Shown here: piece after piece, positions 8,762-16,803 of the stretch
Layout of the letters: every line of letters starts with the position of its first letter
How positions within the stretch are numbered: position 1 is the stretch's first letter
Source of the DNA: Flavobacterium zepuense
Lineage (GTDB): Bacteria > Bacteroidota > Bacteroidia > Flavobacteriales > Flavobacteriaceae
DNA: 64,000 nt
Assembly (NCBI RefSeq): GCF_007097145.1
Contig: NZ_VJVZ01000003.1
Location: 248,001-312,000, forward strand
Direction of reading: 5' to 3'
Made by a program: the position numbers and the translations under genes
Notes under the pieces: model-generated
What the model was told of the DNA's origin: nothing
Databases searched by the model: none
The model's input: only the letters and a program-made list of their open reading frames with translations

Positions 8762-8831
8762 GCCACGAATTACACCAATTTCACAAATTTTGAAACTAAT
8801 TAGATTGGTGAAAATTTGTGTAATTCGTGGC
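8762..8831. repeat. Intergenic inverted repeat of the GCCACGAATTACAC type
   Basis: GCCACGAATTACAC at 8762 is mirrored by GTGTAATTCGTGGC ending at 8831, and the inner parts also pair (CACAAATTTT against AAAATTTGTG). This CACGAATTACAC word with internal AATT periodicity resembles an intergenic repeat I associate with Flavobacteria. It could also end fumC read-through. Its right end is 12 nt before the GNAT promoter element. Confidence 0.6.
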
Positions 8832-8843
8832 TAAAATAAAAAT

Positions 8844-8851
8844 TATCTTTG
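8844..8851 (+). promoter_or_regulatory. -7 element abutting the GNAT start codon
   Basis: TATCTTTG, an exact TAnnTTTG match, ends only 4 nt before the ATG at 8856. Transcription would begin at or next to the start codon, predicting a leaderless mRNA. Confidence 0.55.
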
Positions 8852-8855
8852 TACT

Positions 8856-9353
8856 ATGAATATTATAGTAAAACCCGCCACTACCCAGCACCTGCCTGCT
8901 ATTTTAGATATTATGAATTTTAATATCTTAAACAGTACCGCCGTATATGATTACAGCACAAAAACACTGCCCGATATGCAGCAATGGTTTGCCGATAAAC
9001 AGGCTGCCAACTTGCCGGTTATTGTTGCCGAAAAGGATGATGTTCTTGTAGGCTACGCAAGCTACGGTACTTTTAGGGTAAAGGAAGGTTATAAATATAC
9101 AGTAGAGCATTCGGTATATGTAGAGCCCTCGCACACAGGTAAAGGTATTGGCAACATATTATTAGCAGAGTTAATTTCTCTTGCCAAGCAGCAAGGCCTG
9201 CACTGCATGGTGGGCTGCATAGATGCTGATAACGCAGGCAGCATTGCCTTCCATAAAAAGTTTGGTTTTACAGATGGCGGAATCTTAAGGCAGTCGGGTT
9301 ATAAATTTGACCGTTGGCTGGATTTGCAATTTATGCAGCTTATACTTAAGTAA
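8856..9353 (+). CDS. GNAT N-acetyltransferase, phosphinothricin/MnaT-like
   Basis: A 165-aa acetyl-CoA-dependent N-acetyltransferase of the Pat/Bar/MnaT branch, whose members acetylate the amino group of methionine sulfone, phosphinothricin or similar amino acids. Visible features are the opening VKPATTQHLPAILDIMN, NSTAVYDY, the GYASYGTFR strand, the VEHSVYVEPSHTGKGIGNILLAEL acetyl-CoA pocket (Q/R-x-x-G-x-G/A variant TGKGIG, about residues 93-98), and the C-terminal FHKKFGF plus LDLQFMQL. The N-terminus matches the family, so the ATG at 8856 is favoured despite the promoter lying 4 nt away. The stop overlaps the convergent AraC gene by 8 nt. Substrate unknown. Confidence 0.88.
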   Translation: MNIIVKPATTQHLPAILDIMNFNILNSTAVYDYSTKTLPDMQQWFADKQAANLPVIVAEKDDVLVGYASYGTFRVKEGYKYTVEHSVYVEPSHTGKGIGNILLAELISLAKQQGLHCMVGCIDADNAGSIAFHKKFGFTDGGILRQSGYKFDRWLDLQFMQLILK

Positions 9354-10143
9354 GCTGCGAGGGCGCAACGCCAAACGCCTTTTTAAAAGCAAACGAAAAA
9401 TGCGACAGGTTTTCAAAACCTACCTCTAAATACACATCCGATGGTTTTTTGCCTTTCTCAATAAGAGAACGGGCTTCCTCCAGGCGTTTTTGTTGCAGCC
9501 ATTTGTTAGGCGTAGTGCTGAAAATCTTCTCAAAATCGCGTTTAAACGTGCTAAGGCTCCTACCCGTAAGGTAGGCAAACCGGTTTAAGTCGACATTAAA
9601 ATGAAAGTTGCGAACCATAAAGGTTTTCAGGTCAATTTTACCAGGATCGTTAAAGTCGAACAAAACGTTAGCCAGTTGTGGCTGTGTTTCTAAAAGTAAA
9701 AGTGCAATTTCCTGTACTTTTATGTCCAGCAGTTTTTCGCTGGGCTTATCTTCGGTATTAATGTAGGCTATAAGCGATTCGGCATAGCTTTTATACAGCG
9801 GGTTTGGCTCAAGGCCAATAACCGACTGAAATTGAGATTTTTCATCGGTATATTTATAATTCTCTTTTAGTTTTAACAACGTTTGCGTATCAAGCATTAC
9901 CGAAAGCGATTTGTATTCGCTACCCTGCTCTACAGGTTGTTTGATAAACTTTGCCAGCCTGTTCTTTACATAAAAAGCAAAATCGCCCGCTTTAAGGATA
10001 TACACGGTATGCCCAACATTAATTTGCAGGCTGCCAGATTCTATATACGTAAAAATATGCTCAGGGATAAAGTTTTCGCTCTCCCTGCTAATTGTAGTAT
10101 AACAGGAATAGATAACACCGCTATTTCTAAATATGTTTCCCAT
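9346..10143 (-). CDS. AraC-family transcriptional regulator
   Basis: A cytoplasmic DNA-binding protein with an N-terminal ligand-type domain (HIFTYIESGSLQINVGHTVY, cupin-like) and a C-terminal double helix-turn-helix (FHFNVDLNRFAYLTGRSLSTFKRDFEKIF, then PSDVYLEVGFENLSHFSFAFKKAFGVAPSQ). The ATG at 10143 is preferred; an in-frame GTG at 10164 would add seven residues. It lies about 40 nt downstream of the SDR gene on the same strand, so the two probably form an operon. A direct repeat ahead of the SDR promoter is a candidate binding site. The inducer is not readable. Confidence 0.9.
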   Translation of the reverse strand: MGNIFRNSGVIYSCYTTISRESENFIPEHIFTYIESGSLQINVGHTVYILKAGDFAFYVKNRLAKFIKQPVEQGSEYKSLSVMLDTQTLLKLKENYKYTDEKSQFQSVIGLEPNPLYKSYAESLIAYINTEDKPSEKLLDIKVQEIALLLLETQPQLANVLFDFNDPGKIDLKTFMVRNFHFNVDLNRFAYLTGRSLSTFKRDFEKIFSTTPNKWLQQKRLEEARSLIEKGKKPSDVYLEVGFENLSHFSFAFKKAFGVAPSQLT

Positions 10144-10183
10144 AAGTATAAAAAACACAGGCACTGGGGTGCCCGTGCCATGA

Positions 10184-11062
10184 TTATCGGTTTAAATAAG
10201 ACTTTGTAAACTCAGAATTAAAAAAGTCGCCTGCATTGTCCACATGATCAGTACTAAGGCTTACCGGGAGCCATTCTTCTTTTTCTTTTGCCCTTAAATC
10301 GTCCATATTCCCAAGCATTTTTATAGCTTCACTACCCAGCACTAAATGCACCGGCGGGTTAGGATGTGCAGTCAGGTTTACCATTACCTGCGCTGCTTTA
10401 TCAGGGTCGCCTACGGCTACAAAAGTCCCGCCTTTAAAGAAATCTGCCCTGCTGTTTACCAGGCTGTATTCTTCTATTGTAGGAGCGTAGGTCATGCTAT
10501 CACCGGCCCAGTCGGTCCTGAAACCTCCCGGCTCTACCGATGTTACCCAGATACCCAACTCTTTAACCTCCTGCGCAAGCGACTCTGTAAACCCGCTTAC
10601 GCCAAATTTAGCCGCCTGGTATATACTTACGCCTGCGGTACCCATCCTGCCGCCAATTGAGCTTACCTGTAAGATCCTACCGCTTTTTTGTTTACGCATG
10701 TAAGGCAAAACGGCACGGGTAACTTCTATAACCGCATACAGGTTAGTTTCCAGCTGGCTGCGCACCTGCTCATCAGTGTAAGCCTCTGCGGCTCCGGTTA
10801 TACCAAAGCCGGCATTATTAACCAATACATCAATCTTACCAAAATGGGCAACTGTTTCGGCAACGGCATCATGCACACGTGCATAATCGGTAACATCAAG
10901 TTGTACCGGCAGCAGCCTATCGCCGTATTTTGCTGCTAAATCATCTAACTGGCTAATGTTACGCGCCGTAGCGGCCACTTTATCTCCCGATTCTAATACC
11001 GCTACCGTAAGGCTGCGGCCCAATCCTCTTGAACTTCCTGTTATAAACCAAACTTTTTGCAT
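10184..11062 (-). CDS. SDR-family NAD(P)-dependent oxidoreductase
   Basis: A classical short-chain dehydrogenase of 292 aa. It has the Rossmann signature TGSSRGLG near residue 8, the structural NNAG near 86, and the catalytic set Ser (VSSIGG) with Tyr/Lys in YQAAK near 153. The C-terminal extension beyond 240 residues is usual for the long classical subgroup. An Arg after the first strand (TARN) suggests NADP preference. Substrate is unknown. It is the first gene of an operon with the AraC regulator, a common arrangement in which the regulator controls the oxidoreductase. Confidence 0.9.
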   Translation of the reverse strand: MQKVWFITGSSRGLGRSLTVAVLESGDKVAATARNISQLDDLAAKYGDRLLPVQLDVTDYARVHDAVAETVAHFGKIDVLVNNAGFGITGAAEAYTDEQVRSQLETNLYAVIEVTRAVLPYMRKQKSGRILQVSSIGGRMGTAGVSIYQAAKFGVSGFTESLAQEVKELGIWVTSVEPGGFRTDWAGDSMTYAPTIEEYSLVNSRADFFKGGTFVAVGDPDKAAQVMVNLTAHPNPPVHLVLGSEAIKMLGNMDDLRAKEKEEWLPVSLSTDHVDNAGDFFNSEFTKSYLNR

Positions 11063-11088
11063 AATATAATTGTTTTACTATTATAGTA

Positions 11089-11096
11089 CAAAGTTC
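11089..11096 (-). promoter_or_regulatory. Candidate -7 element of the SDR/AraC operon
   Basis: On the minus strand this reads GAACTTTG, close to TAnnTTTG, 26 nt ahead of the SDR start. Its -33 region abuts the direct repeat at 11121-11156. Confidence 0.4.
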
Positions 11097-11120
11097 GGGT
11101 AATACAGAGGTAGGCATTTT

Positions 11121-11156
11121 GTTGGAACGTTCAAACTTACTTTGTTGTAACGTTCA
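11121..11156. promoter_or_regulatory. Direct-repeat operator candidate for the AraC regulator
   Basis: GTTGGAACGTTCA (11121-11133) and GTTGTAACGTTCA (11144-11156) match at 12 of 13 positions with 23-nt start-to-start spacing, about two helical turns. They sit immediately upstream of the -33 region of the SDR/AraC operon. AraC-type activators typically bind such direct repeats next to the promoter. Confidence 0.6.
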
Positions 11157-11159
11157 GGT

Positions 11160-11858
11160 TTATTTTTTTTCGAGACGGGATAAAATATCGTTCATCATAT
11201 CTACCTGAACTTTCTGAATTTCGATAAGCGATTGCTCCTGGTGTAGTATAAGGTGGTCTATCTTTTCATGGAGCATGCGTATCTCCAGTTCCGACTTTAA
11301 ATTCACCATATAATCGTTTTGAGCTTTGTCGCGGTCTTTTTCGCCCTGGCGGTTCTGGCTCATCATAATCACGGGAGCCTGTAACGCCGCTACGCACGAT
11401 AGTATAAGATTGAGCAAGATAAAAGGATACGGATCCCAGCCCTTATTAGCCAGCAACAAAATATTAACGGCTATCCAACCCAATAAAAAGGTGACAAAGA
11501 TGATAATGAACGTCCAGCTGCCACCAAAAGAGGCAACCTTATCGGCTACACGTTGCCCAAAGGTAGCGTTAGCCAAGTCATCATCGTCATCAGGATTGTC
11601 CGATATTAGTGTCTTATCCTTAAGCGCCTGAACCACCTTGGTTTCCATCTCATCCAGCTGGCCCAGTTCCTGCTGCAAAAAGTCGGCTATATATTTTTCG
11701 CGGTACTCGTTAAGTTCGGTCATTGCCAGGCTGCAGGTATCATCAAAATCCGGATGGTCTTTTTTAATGACGTCAACTATAGGTTTGCGTACCAGGCTGG
11801 CATCCACCTTTTCGCGCTGTGGGAATTCTTTTCCCGAAATATCACTCGTAAATTTCAT
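11160..11858 (-). CDS. DUF1003 domain membrane protein
   Basis: A 232-aa protein of the DUF1003 family. An N-terminal soluble part with paired acidic/basic helices (residues 1-100) precedes the family core: FGGSWTFIIIFVTFLLGWIAVNILLL, then WDPYPFILLNLILSCVAALQAPVIMMSQNRQ, giving two membrane spans. The conserved basic ENRQ-type loop and DYMVNLKSELEIR coiled-coil C-terminus follow. Biological role is unknown. It is transcribed after corA with a 20-nt gap, suggesting a shared mRNA and a possible link to ion homeostasis. Confidence 0.92.
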   Translation of the reverse strand: MKFTSDISGKEFPQREKVDASLVRKPIVDVIKKDHPDFDDTCSLAMTELNEYREKYIADFLQQELGQLDEMETKVVQALKDKTLISDNPDDDDDLANATFGQRVADKVASFGGSWTFIIIFVTFLLGWIAVNILLLANKGWDPYPFILLNLILSCVAALQAPVIMMSQNRQGEKDRDKAQNDYMVNLKSELEIRMLHEKIDHLILHQEQSLIEIQKVQVDMMNDILSRLEKK

Positions 11859-11878
11859 TTAATCTATTGTATTCAAGA

Positions 11879-12961
11879 CTAAAACCAGTCTTTCTTTTTA
11901 AAATAAAACACCATGCAAATAATGGTAACCAGCATGACACCCCACACTATATAATAACCGTGCTCTGTATGCAGTTCGGGCATATTATCAAAGTTCATAC
12001 CGTACACCCCCACTATAAAGGTAAGCGGCATAAAAATAACCGAAAAGATGGTTAGGGTTTTCATGATCTGGTTCATCCTTTGGCTTTGCGCCGAATAATG
12101 AAAATTGGACGCACTGTCTAAAGAGGTAAGGTCGTAATCTATCTGGTCCTGAAGTTCAAGGCATTTTTGGTGCAGGCGGGCAAAATAGGTATGGGTGCTT
12201 TTATTAATGGTTTCGTATTCCTCATCTTCTTTAGCGCTTTTAAGGTTATATAAAGCTTCGCGCAAGGGCGTTATGGCACGCTTTAAAAAGATAAGGTTGT
12301 CTTTTGTTTTTTCTACCTCGCTTATAAAATTGCGGCGCGTAGCCGATTTCGATTCGTCACTTAACAGCTCTATTTTGCCCTCATACTTTTCTATGGTTAT
12401 GAAAAAATTCTCCATAATGGCATCCAGCATAAGGTACAGCAGGAAATCATTTTTCTTTTTACGAACAATGCCCGTACCGGTACGGATACGCCCACGGATG
12501 TGCTCAAAATAGTCGCTCTTTTTTTCCTGGAATGATACAATTACTTCATCCTTCAGCAAAAAGCTAACCTGTTCAGTCTTAATGTTACCGTTTTCTTCTT
12601 CAGGCAGTATCGATTTTACACTAAAGAACAGCACGTCGCCCAGCTCTTCAATACGCGTGCGGCGCGATACGTTGAGTATATCGCCCACCACTAAGCTGTC
12701 TATCTTAAAAAGGTCGCCTATTTGCTTAACCAATTCAATATCATGAAGCCCATGCACATTAAGCCACTTGGTATCATCTATTTGCAGTTCGTCCTTACAT
12801 TCCTTAACCACACGGTCTAACGATACGTTCTTGTATTCTTCATACCCATCTTCATTAAAAACAAAAAGCTGCATTTCTACAGGCTCTGTCTTATACTCCC
12901 CGGTATATTCAAAATAGTTGGGCTGTACCTTGCGTACTTTTCTGTATTCTATCCTTTTCAC
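11879..12961 (-). CDS. corA: Magnesium/cobalt transporter CorA
   Basis: CorA is a pentameric inner-membrane Mg2+ channel (also Co2+/Ni2+). The 360-aa product has a long N-terminal cytoplasmic domain with the alpha-helical funnel, a first membrane span IFSVIFMPLTFIVGV, the invariant pore signature YGMN (GMN at about 321-323) and a second span before the basic C-terminal KKKDWF. The acidic loop DNMPELHTEHG between spans matches the family. Its downstream neighbour is DUF1003. No Mg-sensing leader is evident. Confidence 0.95.
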   Translation of the reverse strand: MKRIEYRKVRKVQPNYFEYTGEYKTEPVEMQLFVFNEDGYEEYKNVSLDRVVKECKDELQIDDTKWLNVHGLHDIELVKQIGDLFKIDSLVVGDILNVSRRTRIEELGDVLFFSVKSILPEEENGNIKTEQVSFLLKDEVIVSFQEKKSDYFEHIRGRIRTGTGIVRKKKNDFLLYLMLDAIMENFFITIEKYEGKIELLSDESKSATRRNFISEVEKTKDNLIFLKRAITPLREALYNLKSAKEDEEYETINKSTHTYFARLHQKCLELQDQIDYDLTSLDSASNFHYSAQSQRMNQIMKTLTIFSVIFMPLTFIVGVYGMNFDNMPELHTEHGYYIVWGVMLVTIICMVFYFKKKDWF

Positions 12962-13035
12962 TAAAAAGCAAATTTGTATCCTATAAATATAGGAGTTTTT
13001 TAAAAACGCTTCTTATTTTTACAAAAAGTTTAAAT

Positions 13036-14271
13036 ATGCCTATCCTTATAACCAATATAAAAGAATTACTTCAAATCCGCGAAAGCGGAATAACCAAACT
13101 GAGTGGTGCCGAGATGGCGCAACTGCCCCTGATTAACAATGCCTGGCTGCATTTAGATGGCGACATTATTAAAGGCTTTGGCACAATGGATACCTGCCCC
13201 ACCCTGCCCAATGCACAGCTGATTGACGCTACAGGCAAAACCGTGCTCCCTGCCTGGTGCGACAGCCATACCCATATTGTGTATGCCGGCAACCGGGAGC
13301 AGGAGTTTGTAGACCGCATTAACGGCCTAAGCTATGAGGAAATTGCCAACCGTGGCGGCGGCATTTTAAATTCGGCTAAAAAGCTGAATGAAACTACCGA
13401 AGACGATTTGTTTGCACAATCTAAATTACGGCTGGAAGAAGTCATGCAGCAGGGTACGGGTGCTGTTGAGATAAAATCGGGCTACGGGCTAACCGTTGAT
13501 GGCGAGCTTAAAATGCTGCGTGTTATCAAACGCCTGCGCGAGGCCTACCCTATTGCTATTAAGGCTACATTTTTGGGGGCGCATGCCTTTCCTAAAGAAT
13601 TTAAGGAAGACCATTCTGGTTATATCGATTTAATTGTGAATGAAATGCTTCCGGCTATAGCCGAAGAAAAGCTGGCCGATTATATTGATGCCTTTTGCGA
13701 AACGGGATATTTCTCGGTAGCAGAAACCGAGCGTATTATGGATGCCGGCAAAAAGTACGGCCTGCGTGCTAAAATTCACGTGAACCAGTTTACCGCCATT
13801 GATGGTATTGCCGCCTGCGTTAAGCACGACGCCCTGAGTGTAGACCACCTTGAAATTGTGACTGATGAAGATATTGAAGCTTTAAAGAACAGTAATACCA
13901 TGCCGGTGGCCTTACCTACCTGCTCCTTTTTTATTAGTATCCCTTACACACCCGCACGCAAAATGCTGGATGCGGGATTGCCGCTTGCCTTGGCAACCGA
14001 CTTTAACCCCGGCACCACACCAAGCGGCAACATGAACCTTGTTGTTGCAACGGCCTGCATTAAAATGAAAATGACTCCCGAAGAAGCCATTAATGCCGCC
14101 ACCCTAAACGGTGCTTATGCCATGAGGTTAAGTAACAGCCACGGCAGTATCACTGTAGGTAAAAGTGCTAGCATTATCATTACCAAACCACTTACCTCCT
14201 ACTATCAGTTGCCGTATGCCTTTGGAAGTAACTTAATAGATACGGTTATTATTGAGGGGCAGATAATTTAG
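13036..14271 (+). CDS. hutI: Imidazolonepropionase
   Basis: HutI hydrolyses 4-imidazolone-5-propionate to N-formimidoyl-L-glutamate, the third step of histidine degradation. The 411-aa amidohydrolase shows the metal-binding HTH motif in WCDSHTHIVYAG (near residue 75), the substrate-binding YEEIANRGGGI, the catalytic His in KIHVNQF (near 248), a second VDHLE, and the metal Asp in LATDFNPGT (near 321). It is followed directly by a convergent gene. The next histidine-pathway enzyme, formimidoylglutamase, lies 5 kb away on the other strand. Confidence 0.96.
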   Translation: MPILITNIKELLQIRESGITKLSGAEMAQLPLINNAWLHLDGDIIKGFGTMDTCPTLPNAQLIDATGKTVLPAWCDSHTHIVYAGNREQEFVDRINGLSYEEIANRGGGILNSAKKLNETTEDDLFAQSKLRLEEVMQQGTGAVEIKSGYGLTVDGELKMLRVIKRLREAYPIAIKATFLGAHAFPKEFKEDHSGYIDLIVNEMLPAIAEEKLADYIDAFCETGYFSVAETERIMDAGKKYGLRAKIHVNQFTAIDGIAACVKHDALSVDHLEIVTDEDIEALKNSNTMPVALPTCSFFISIPYTPARKMLDAGLPLALATDFNPGTTPSGNMNLVVATACIKMKMTPEEAINAATLNGAYAMRLSNSHGSITVGKSASIIITKPLTSYYQLPYAFGSNLIDTVIIEGQII

Positions 14272-14274
14272 TTA

Positions 14275-14628
14275 TTATGCTTTCTGCAATGCGCTGTACC
14301 ATTCGCGGTGTACATCAAAACCGCCGTCGCGAAGAAATAAATAGGCATGGTCTACAAGTGTTAGGAAGTCCTGAGCAGTGAAATCGCTAAAGTTGTCCTG
14401 TACCCGTCCGCCTCCCTGAAAGTAGGTAAAGGTAATATTGCCACTTACATCGGCTGCAATGGTGGCGGGTATGTTGCCAAAGTTAAGCCATACGGTAAGG
14501 CTTTTGCCATCGTTACCATAAGTGTAAATAAAGTCGATTCCCGCTGTATCGCATTTGGCCTGCAGGGCATCTTTGTACTTATCAAAACCTTTATCTGTTA
14601 TAAGGCCGCTTAATGTTTCGTTGCTCAT
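14275..14628 (-). CDS. Hypothetical soluble protein, 117 aa
   Basis: A small soluble protein without signal peptide. It alternates strands and helices: SGLITDKGFDKYKDALQAK, then DFIYTYGNDGKSLTVWLNFG, then NITFTYFQGGGRVQDNFSDFTAQDFLTLVDHAYLFL and HREWYSALQKA. The even spacing of aromatic residues suggests a compact alpha/beta fold. I do not recognise a family. It is last in a compact minus-strand operon, 3 nt after the exonuclease-fold gene start region, and its stop lies 3 nt from the convergent hutI stop. Confidence 0.75.
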   Translation of the reverse strand: MSNETLSGLITDKGFDKYKDALQAKCDTAGIDFIYTYGNDGKSLTVWLNFGNIPATIAADVSGNITFTYFQGGGRVQDNFSDFTAQDFLTLVDHAYLFLRDGGFDVHREWYSALQKA

Positions 14629-14631
14629 ATT

Positions 14632-15471
14632 TTAGTTTTTTGATACCGAGATCTCGGCATACACTGGCAGGTGGTCGCTTGGATACCTGCAATTTTTAGA
14701 ATCGCTTAAAACGGCATATTTGTTTACAGTTATTCCTTTACTGGCTGTAAAGATATAATCGATACGCTTTGTAACCGGCTTATTAAATTCAAAATTGTTG
14801 AAAGTGCCATCCGGCCCGAAAACCTGTTTTGCAATGGCTTTGCTATCTTTTAATTGCGATGCTATAAGCTTAATGCTCTCGCTGTCATCTTCTAAATTAA
14901 AATCGCCGGTAAGTACAAACGGCAGGTTTTGTTTGTTAAGTTCCTTTATTTTGGCGATTATAAGTTTTGCACTTTCTACACGGGCAACATCGCCTATATG
15001 GTCAAAATGGGTATTAAAAACCCATAGCTTTTGTTTGGTAGTTTTGTCTTCAAACAGGCCGTAGGTGCACACCCTGTTACAGGCGGCATCCCAGCCTCTG
15101 GAGACTTTATCGGGAGTTTGCGAAAGCCAGAACGTTGACTGCTGCACAACTTTATACTTTTTATCATTATAAAAAATAGCCGAATATTCGCCTTGGTTTT
15201 TGCCATCATCCCGGCCAACACCTATATAGCTGTAGTGTGCAAATGTACTGTCTAAGTAGTGTACCTGTTGCGGTAATGCTTCCTGCACGCCCATAAAATC
15301 GGGTTCGTAAAACAGTACCTGCTGTGCCAGCCAGGCCTTACGGTTGTTCCATTGGTTATCGCCGTCGGTTGTAGTTTCCAATCTTAGGTTGTAACTCATT
15401 AACTTAATATTTTGCGCAACAGCTGCTATACCTGTTGAAAGCGTAAAAGCGAGTATCAGTAATTTTTTCAT
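14632..15471 (-). CDS. Secreted endonuclease/exonuclease/phosphatase family enzyme
   Basis: A 279-aa Mg-dependent EEP-fold hydrolase with a signal peptide (MKKLLILAFTLSTGIAAVAQ, cleaved near 20), so it acts in the periplasm or outside. It has SYNLRLE near 26, the metal Glu in MGVQEALPQQ, the FNTHFDHIGDVAR block, LTGDFN near 196 and the final SDHLPVYAEI. Family members of this secreted type hydrolyse phosphodiesters, including nucleic acids and phosphoinositides; the substrate here is not clear. It overlaps the ABC ATPase gene by 4 nt, so the two are translationally linked. Confidence 0.9.
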   Translation of the reverse strand: MKKLLILAFTLSTGIAAVAQNIKLMSYNLRLETTTDGDNQWNNRKAWLAQQVLFYEPDFMGVQEALPQQVHYLDSTFAHYSYIGVGRDDGKNQGEYSAIFYNDKKYKVVQQSTFWLSQTPDKVSRGWDAACNRVCTYGLFEDKTTKQKLWVFNTHFDHIGDVARVESAKLIIAKIKELNKQNLPFVLTGDFNLEDDSESIKLIASQLKDSKAIAKQVFGPDGTFNNFEFNKPVTKRIDYIFTASKGITVNKYAVLSDSKNCRYPSDHLPVYAEISVSKN

Positions 15472-16145
15472 ATTGAGATATTTTGTGAAGTAGGCAGGTA
15501 GCCCAAAGCCGCCAGCTCGCTTTCTGTGTTAACAGGTATGAGCTGTGCGTTTTTTAGCAAAAGGTTTTTGTTGCTTATAGACAGCACATCGCGGTAGTAA
15601 TGGTCGGTTACAATAATACCTTTATTTGCCGATAGTGTTATTAAAAACTCCTTTATCTTTTCTTTAAATAACGGCTCTACCATAGAGAATGGCTCATCGA
15701 GCATCAGGAACGAATGGTTTAAATTGCCCACAAGCAGCAGCTCTAAATAGCGTAATTCGCCCATAGAAAGCTTTCCTACCTGCGTATTGGTCATTTTGTG
15801 GATGCCATCGGCATAAAATATTTTGTCCTGTAAATCGCCTTTAAAGTATAGCGGAATGACATCCCTGACCTTTAATGCCTTAGGAATAAACGGATCCTGC
15901 GGCAGGTAGCCAATTATTTGCTTTGGGATAATGTGCTTTGCCGCTACATAAACATCGTTAAATTGTATCCTGACGCTATCAGCCTTTTCTGTACCGAATA
16001 GTATCTTTAACAACGTAGACTTACCCGAACCGTTACTGCCAAAAATACTCAATATATCACTCGTAGTACAGCGCAGGCCGGCATTATCAAGCACTACCTT
16101 GCCTTTAAACGATTTGGTAAGTTGTGTTATGGTAAGGGTATTCAT
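15468..16145 (-). CDS. ABC transporter ATP-binding protein without visible permease
   Basis: A 225-aa ABC ATPase with Walker A GSNGSGKST (residues 36-44), Q-loop LPQDP, a signature reading LSMGE (126-130) instead of LSGGQ, Walker B FLMLDEP (D150-E151) and an H-loop TDHYY. The signature variant keeps Ser and Gly and is likely active. No canonical permease is nearby; the only membrane partner is the 91-aa protein encoded one nucleotide upstream. It may therefore serve a very small membrane subunit or act as a non-transport ABC protein. The start overlaps nothing; the stop region overlaps the next gene by 4 nt. Confidence 0.88.
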   Translation of the reverse strand: MNTLTITQLTKSFKGKVVLDNAGLRCTTSDILSIFGSNGSGKSTLLKILFGTEKADSVRIQFNDVYVAAKHIIPKQIIGYLPQDPFIPKALKVRDVIPLYFKGDLQDKIFYADGIHKMTNTQVGKLSMGELRYLELLLVGNLNHSFLMLDEPFSMVEPLFKEKIKEFLITLSANKGIIVTDHYYRDVLSISNKNLLLKNAQLIPVNTESELAALGYLPTSQNISI

Positions 16146-16421
16146 TTAAAAGCTCAGGATTAAAATAAGCAACGGTATGGCCATGATTGCGTTGAGGGCA
16201 AAAACCATAAAGGCAAGCCTGGTTTTGGTGTAACCCAGGTTGTAATAAAAATAATAATGCTGCCTGTAAAATGTGTAGTACGCCAAAAGCCCCATGCAGG
16301 GGCCAAAAGTACACAACGCGATAGGGAACCAATGCAGCCCAGATATTGCCAATACACCGGATGCCGGCACACTAACGGCGTTAATGGTAAAGTAGTAATT
16401 CCAGAACGCTTTAGGAATCAC
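16146..16421 (-). CDS. Small polytopic membrane protein, 91 aa
   Basis: The product has three hydrophobic segments (about residues 8-28, 31-50 and 68-90) joined by a Tyr-rich loop (YTFYRQHYYFYYNLGYTKTR). There is no catalytic motif. Its start codon overlaps the stop of the upstream 105-aa gene by one nucleotide, and its stop is adjacent to the start of the ABC ATPase gene, so all three are translationally coupled. This makes it the best candidate membrane partner of the ATPase, though that is inference. Confidence 0.8.
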   Translation of the reverse strand: MIPKAFWNYYFTINAVSVPASGVLAISGLHWFPIALCTFGPCMGLLAYYTFYRQHYYFYYNLGYTKTRLAFMVFALNAIMAIPLLILILSF

Positions 16422-16738
16422 TATTCCTTATCCTTTTTATGAACCAGTAGTTTGTCTACAATTTTGCTGGAAGCTTTTTCAGGAAAGGCATCATTACCTG
16501 TAACCAGTACTCCTTTAACTCCCGATGTAGACTCTATGCCGTATACGGTAGCCTCGTCATCCGGGTTGCTGTCGCCTTCGTAAAAGTAAAGGTGGGTAAT
16601 TTCAAATTCGTCGTGGCTAAATTTACCCGAATGGTACGCCAGCCAGTTTTCCTGTATGTTGAAATCTTCGGTGTAGCCTTTTTCCCTTAGTTCGTCGATT
16701 GCTTTTATAACAGTAGCGTAGTGGTAAACAATGCTCAT
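16421..16738 (-). CDS. Small soluble protein, Bacteroidota conserved family
   Basis: A 105-aa soluble protein with the pattern [19 protein letters not shown], then [26 protein letters not shown] and [13 protein letters not shown]. This matches a small Bacteroidota family that databases often label phosphoribosylpyrophosphate synthetase, but none of the PRPP synthetase motifs is present and the protein is a third of that length, so the label should not be used. It is first in the operon running down to 14275. Role unknown. Confidence 0.8.
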   Translation of the reverse strand: MSIVYHYATVIKAIDELREKGYTEDFNIQENWLAYHSGKFSHDEFEITHLYFYEGDSNPDDEATVYGIESTSGVKGVLVTGNDAFPEKASSKIVDKLLVHKKDKE

Positions 16739-16773
16739 TGGTATGGTTTATTTGGTTAAACCCAAATTTAATA

Positions 16774-16803
16774 AAAAAACGCCGGTTAGTACCAGCGTTT
16801 TTT
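16774..16803 (-). terminator. Terminator overlapping the end of the helicase gene
   Basis: AAAAAACGC (16774-16782) pairs with GCGTTTTTT (16795-16803), with GGT/ACC pairing inside. On the minus strand the left arm becomes a T-run. The stem includes the last four codons (K-R-W-Y) and stop codon of the helicase at 16786, so the coding sequence doubles as terminator. Confidence 0.65.

Noticed and set aside
16421..16738. PRPP synthetase name for the 105-aa protein
   Set aside because: It is far too short and has none of the PRPP-binding or catalytic motifs.
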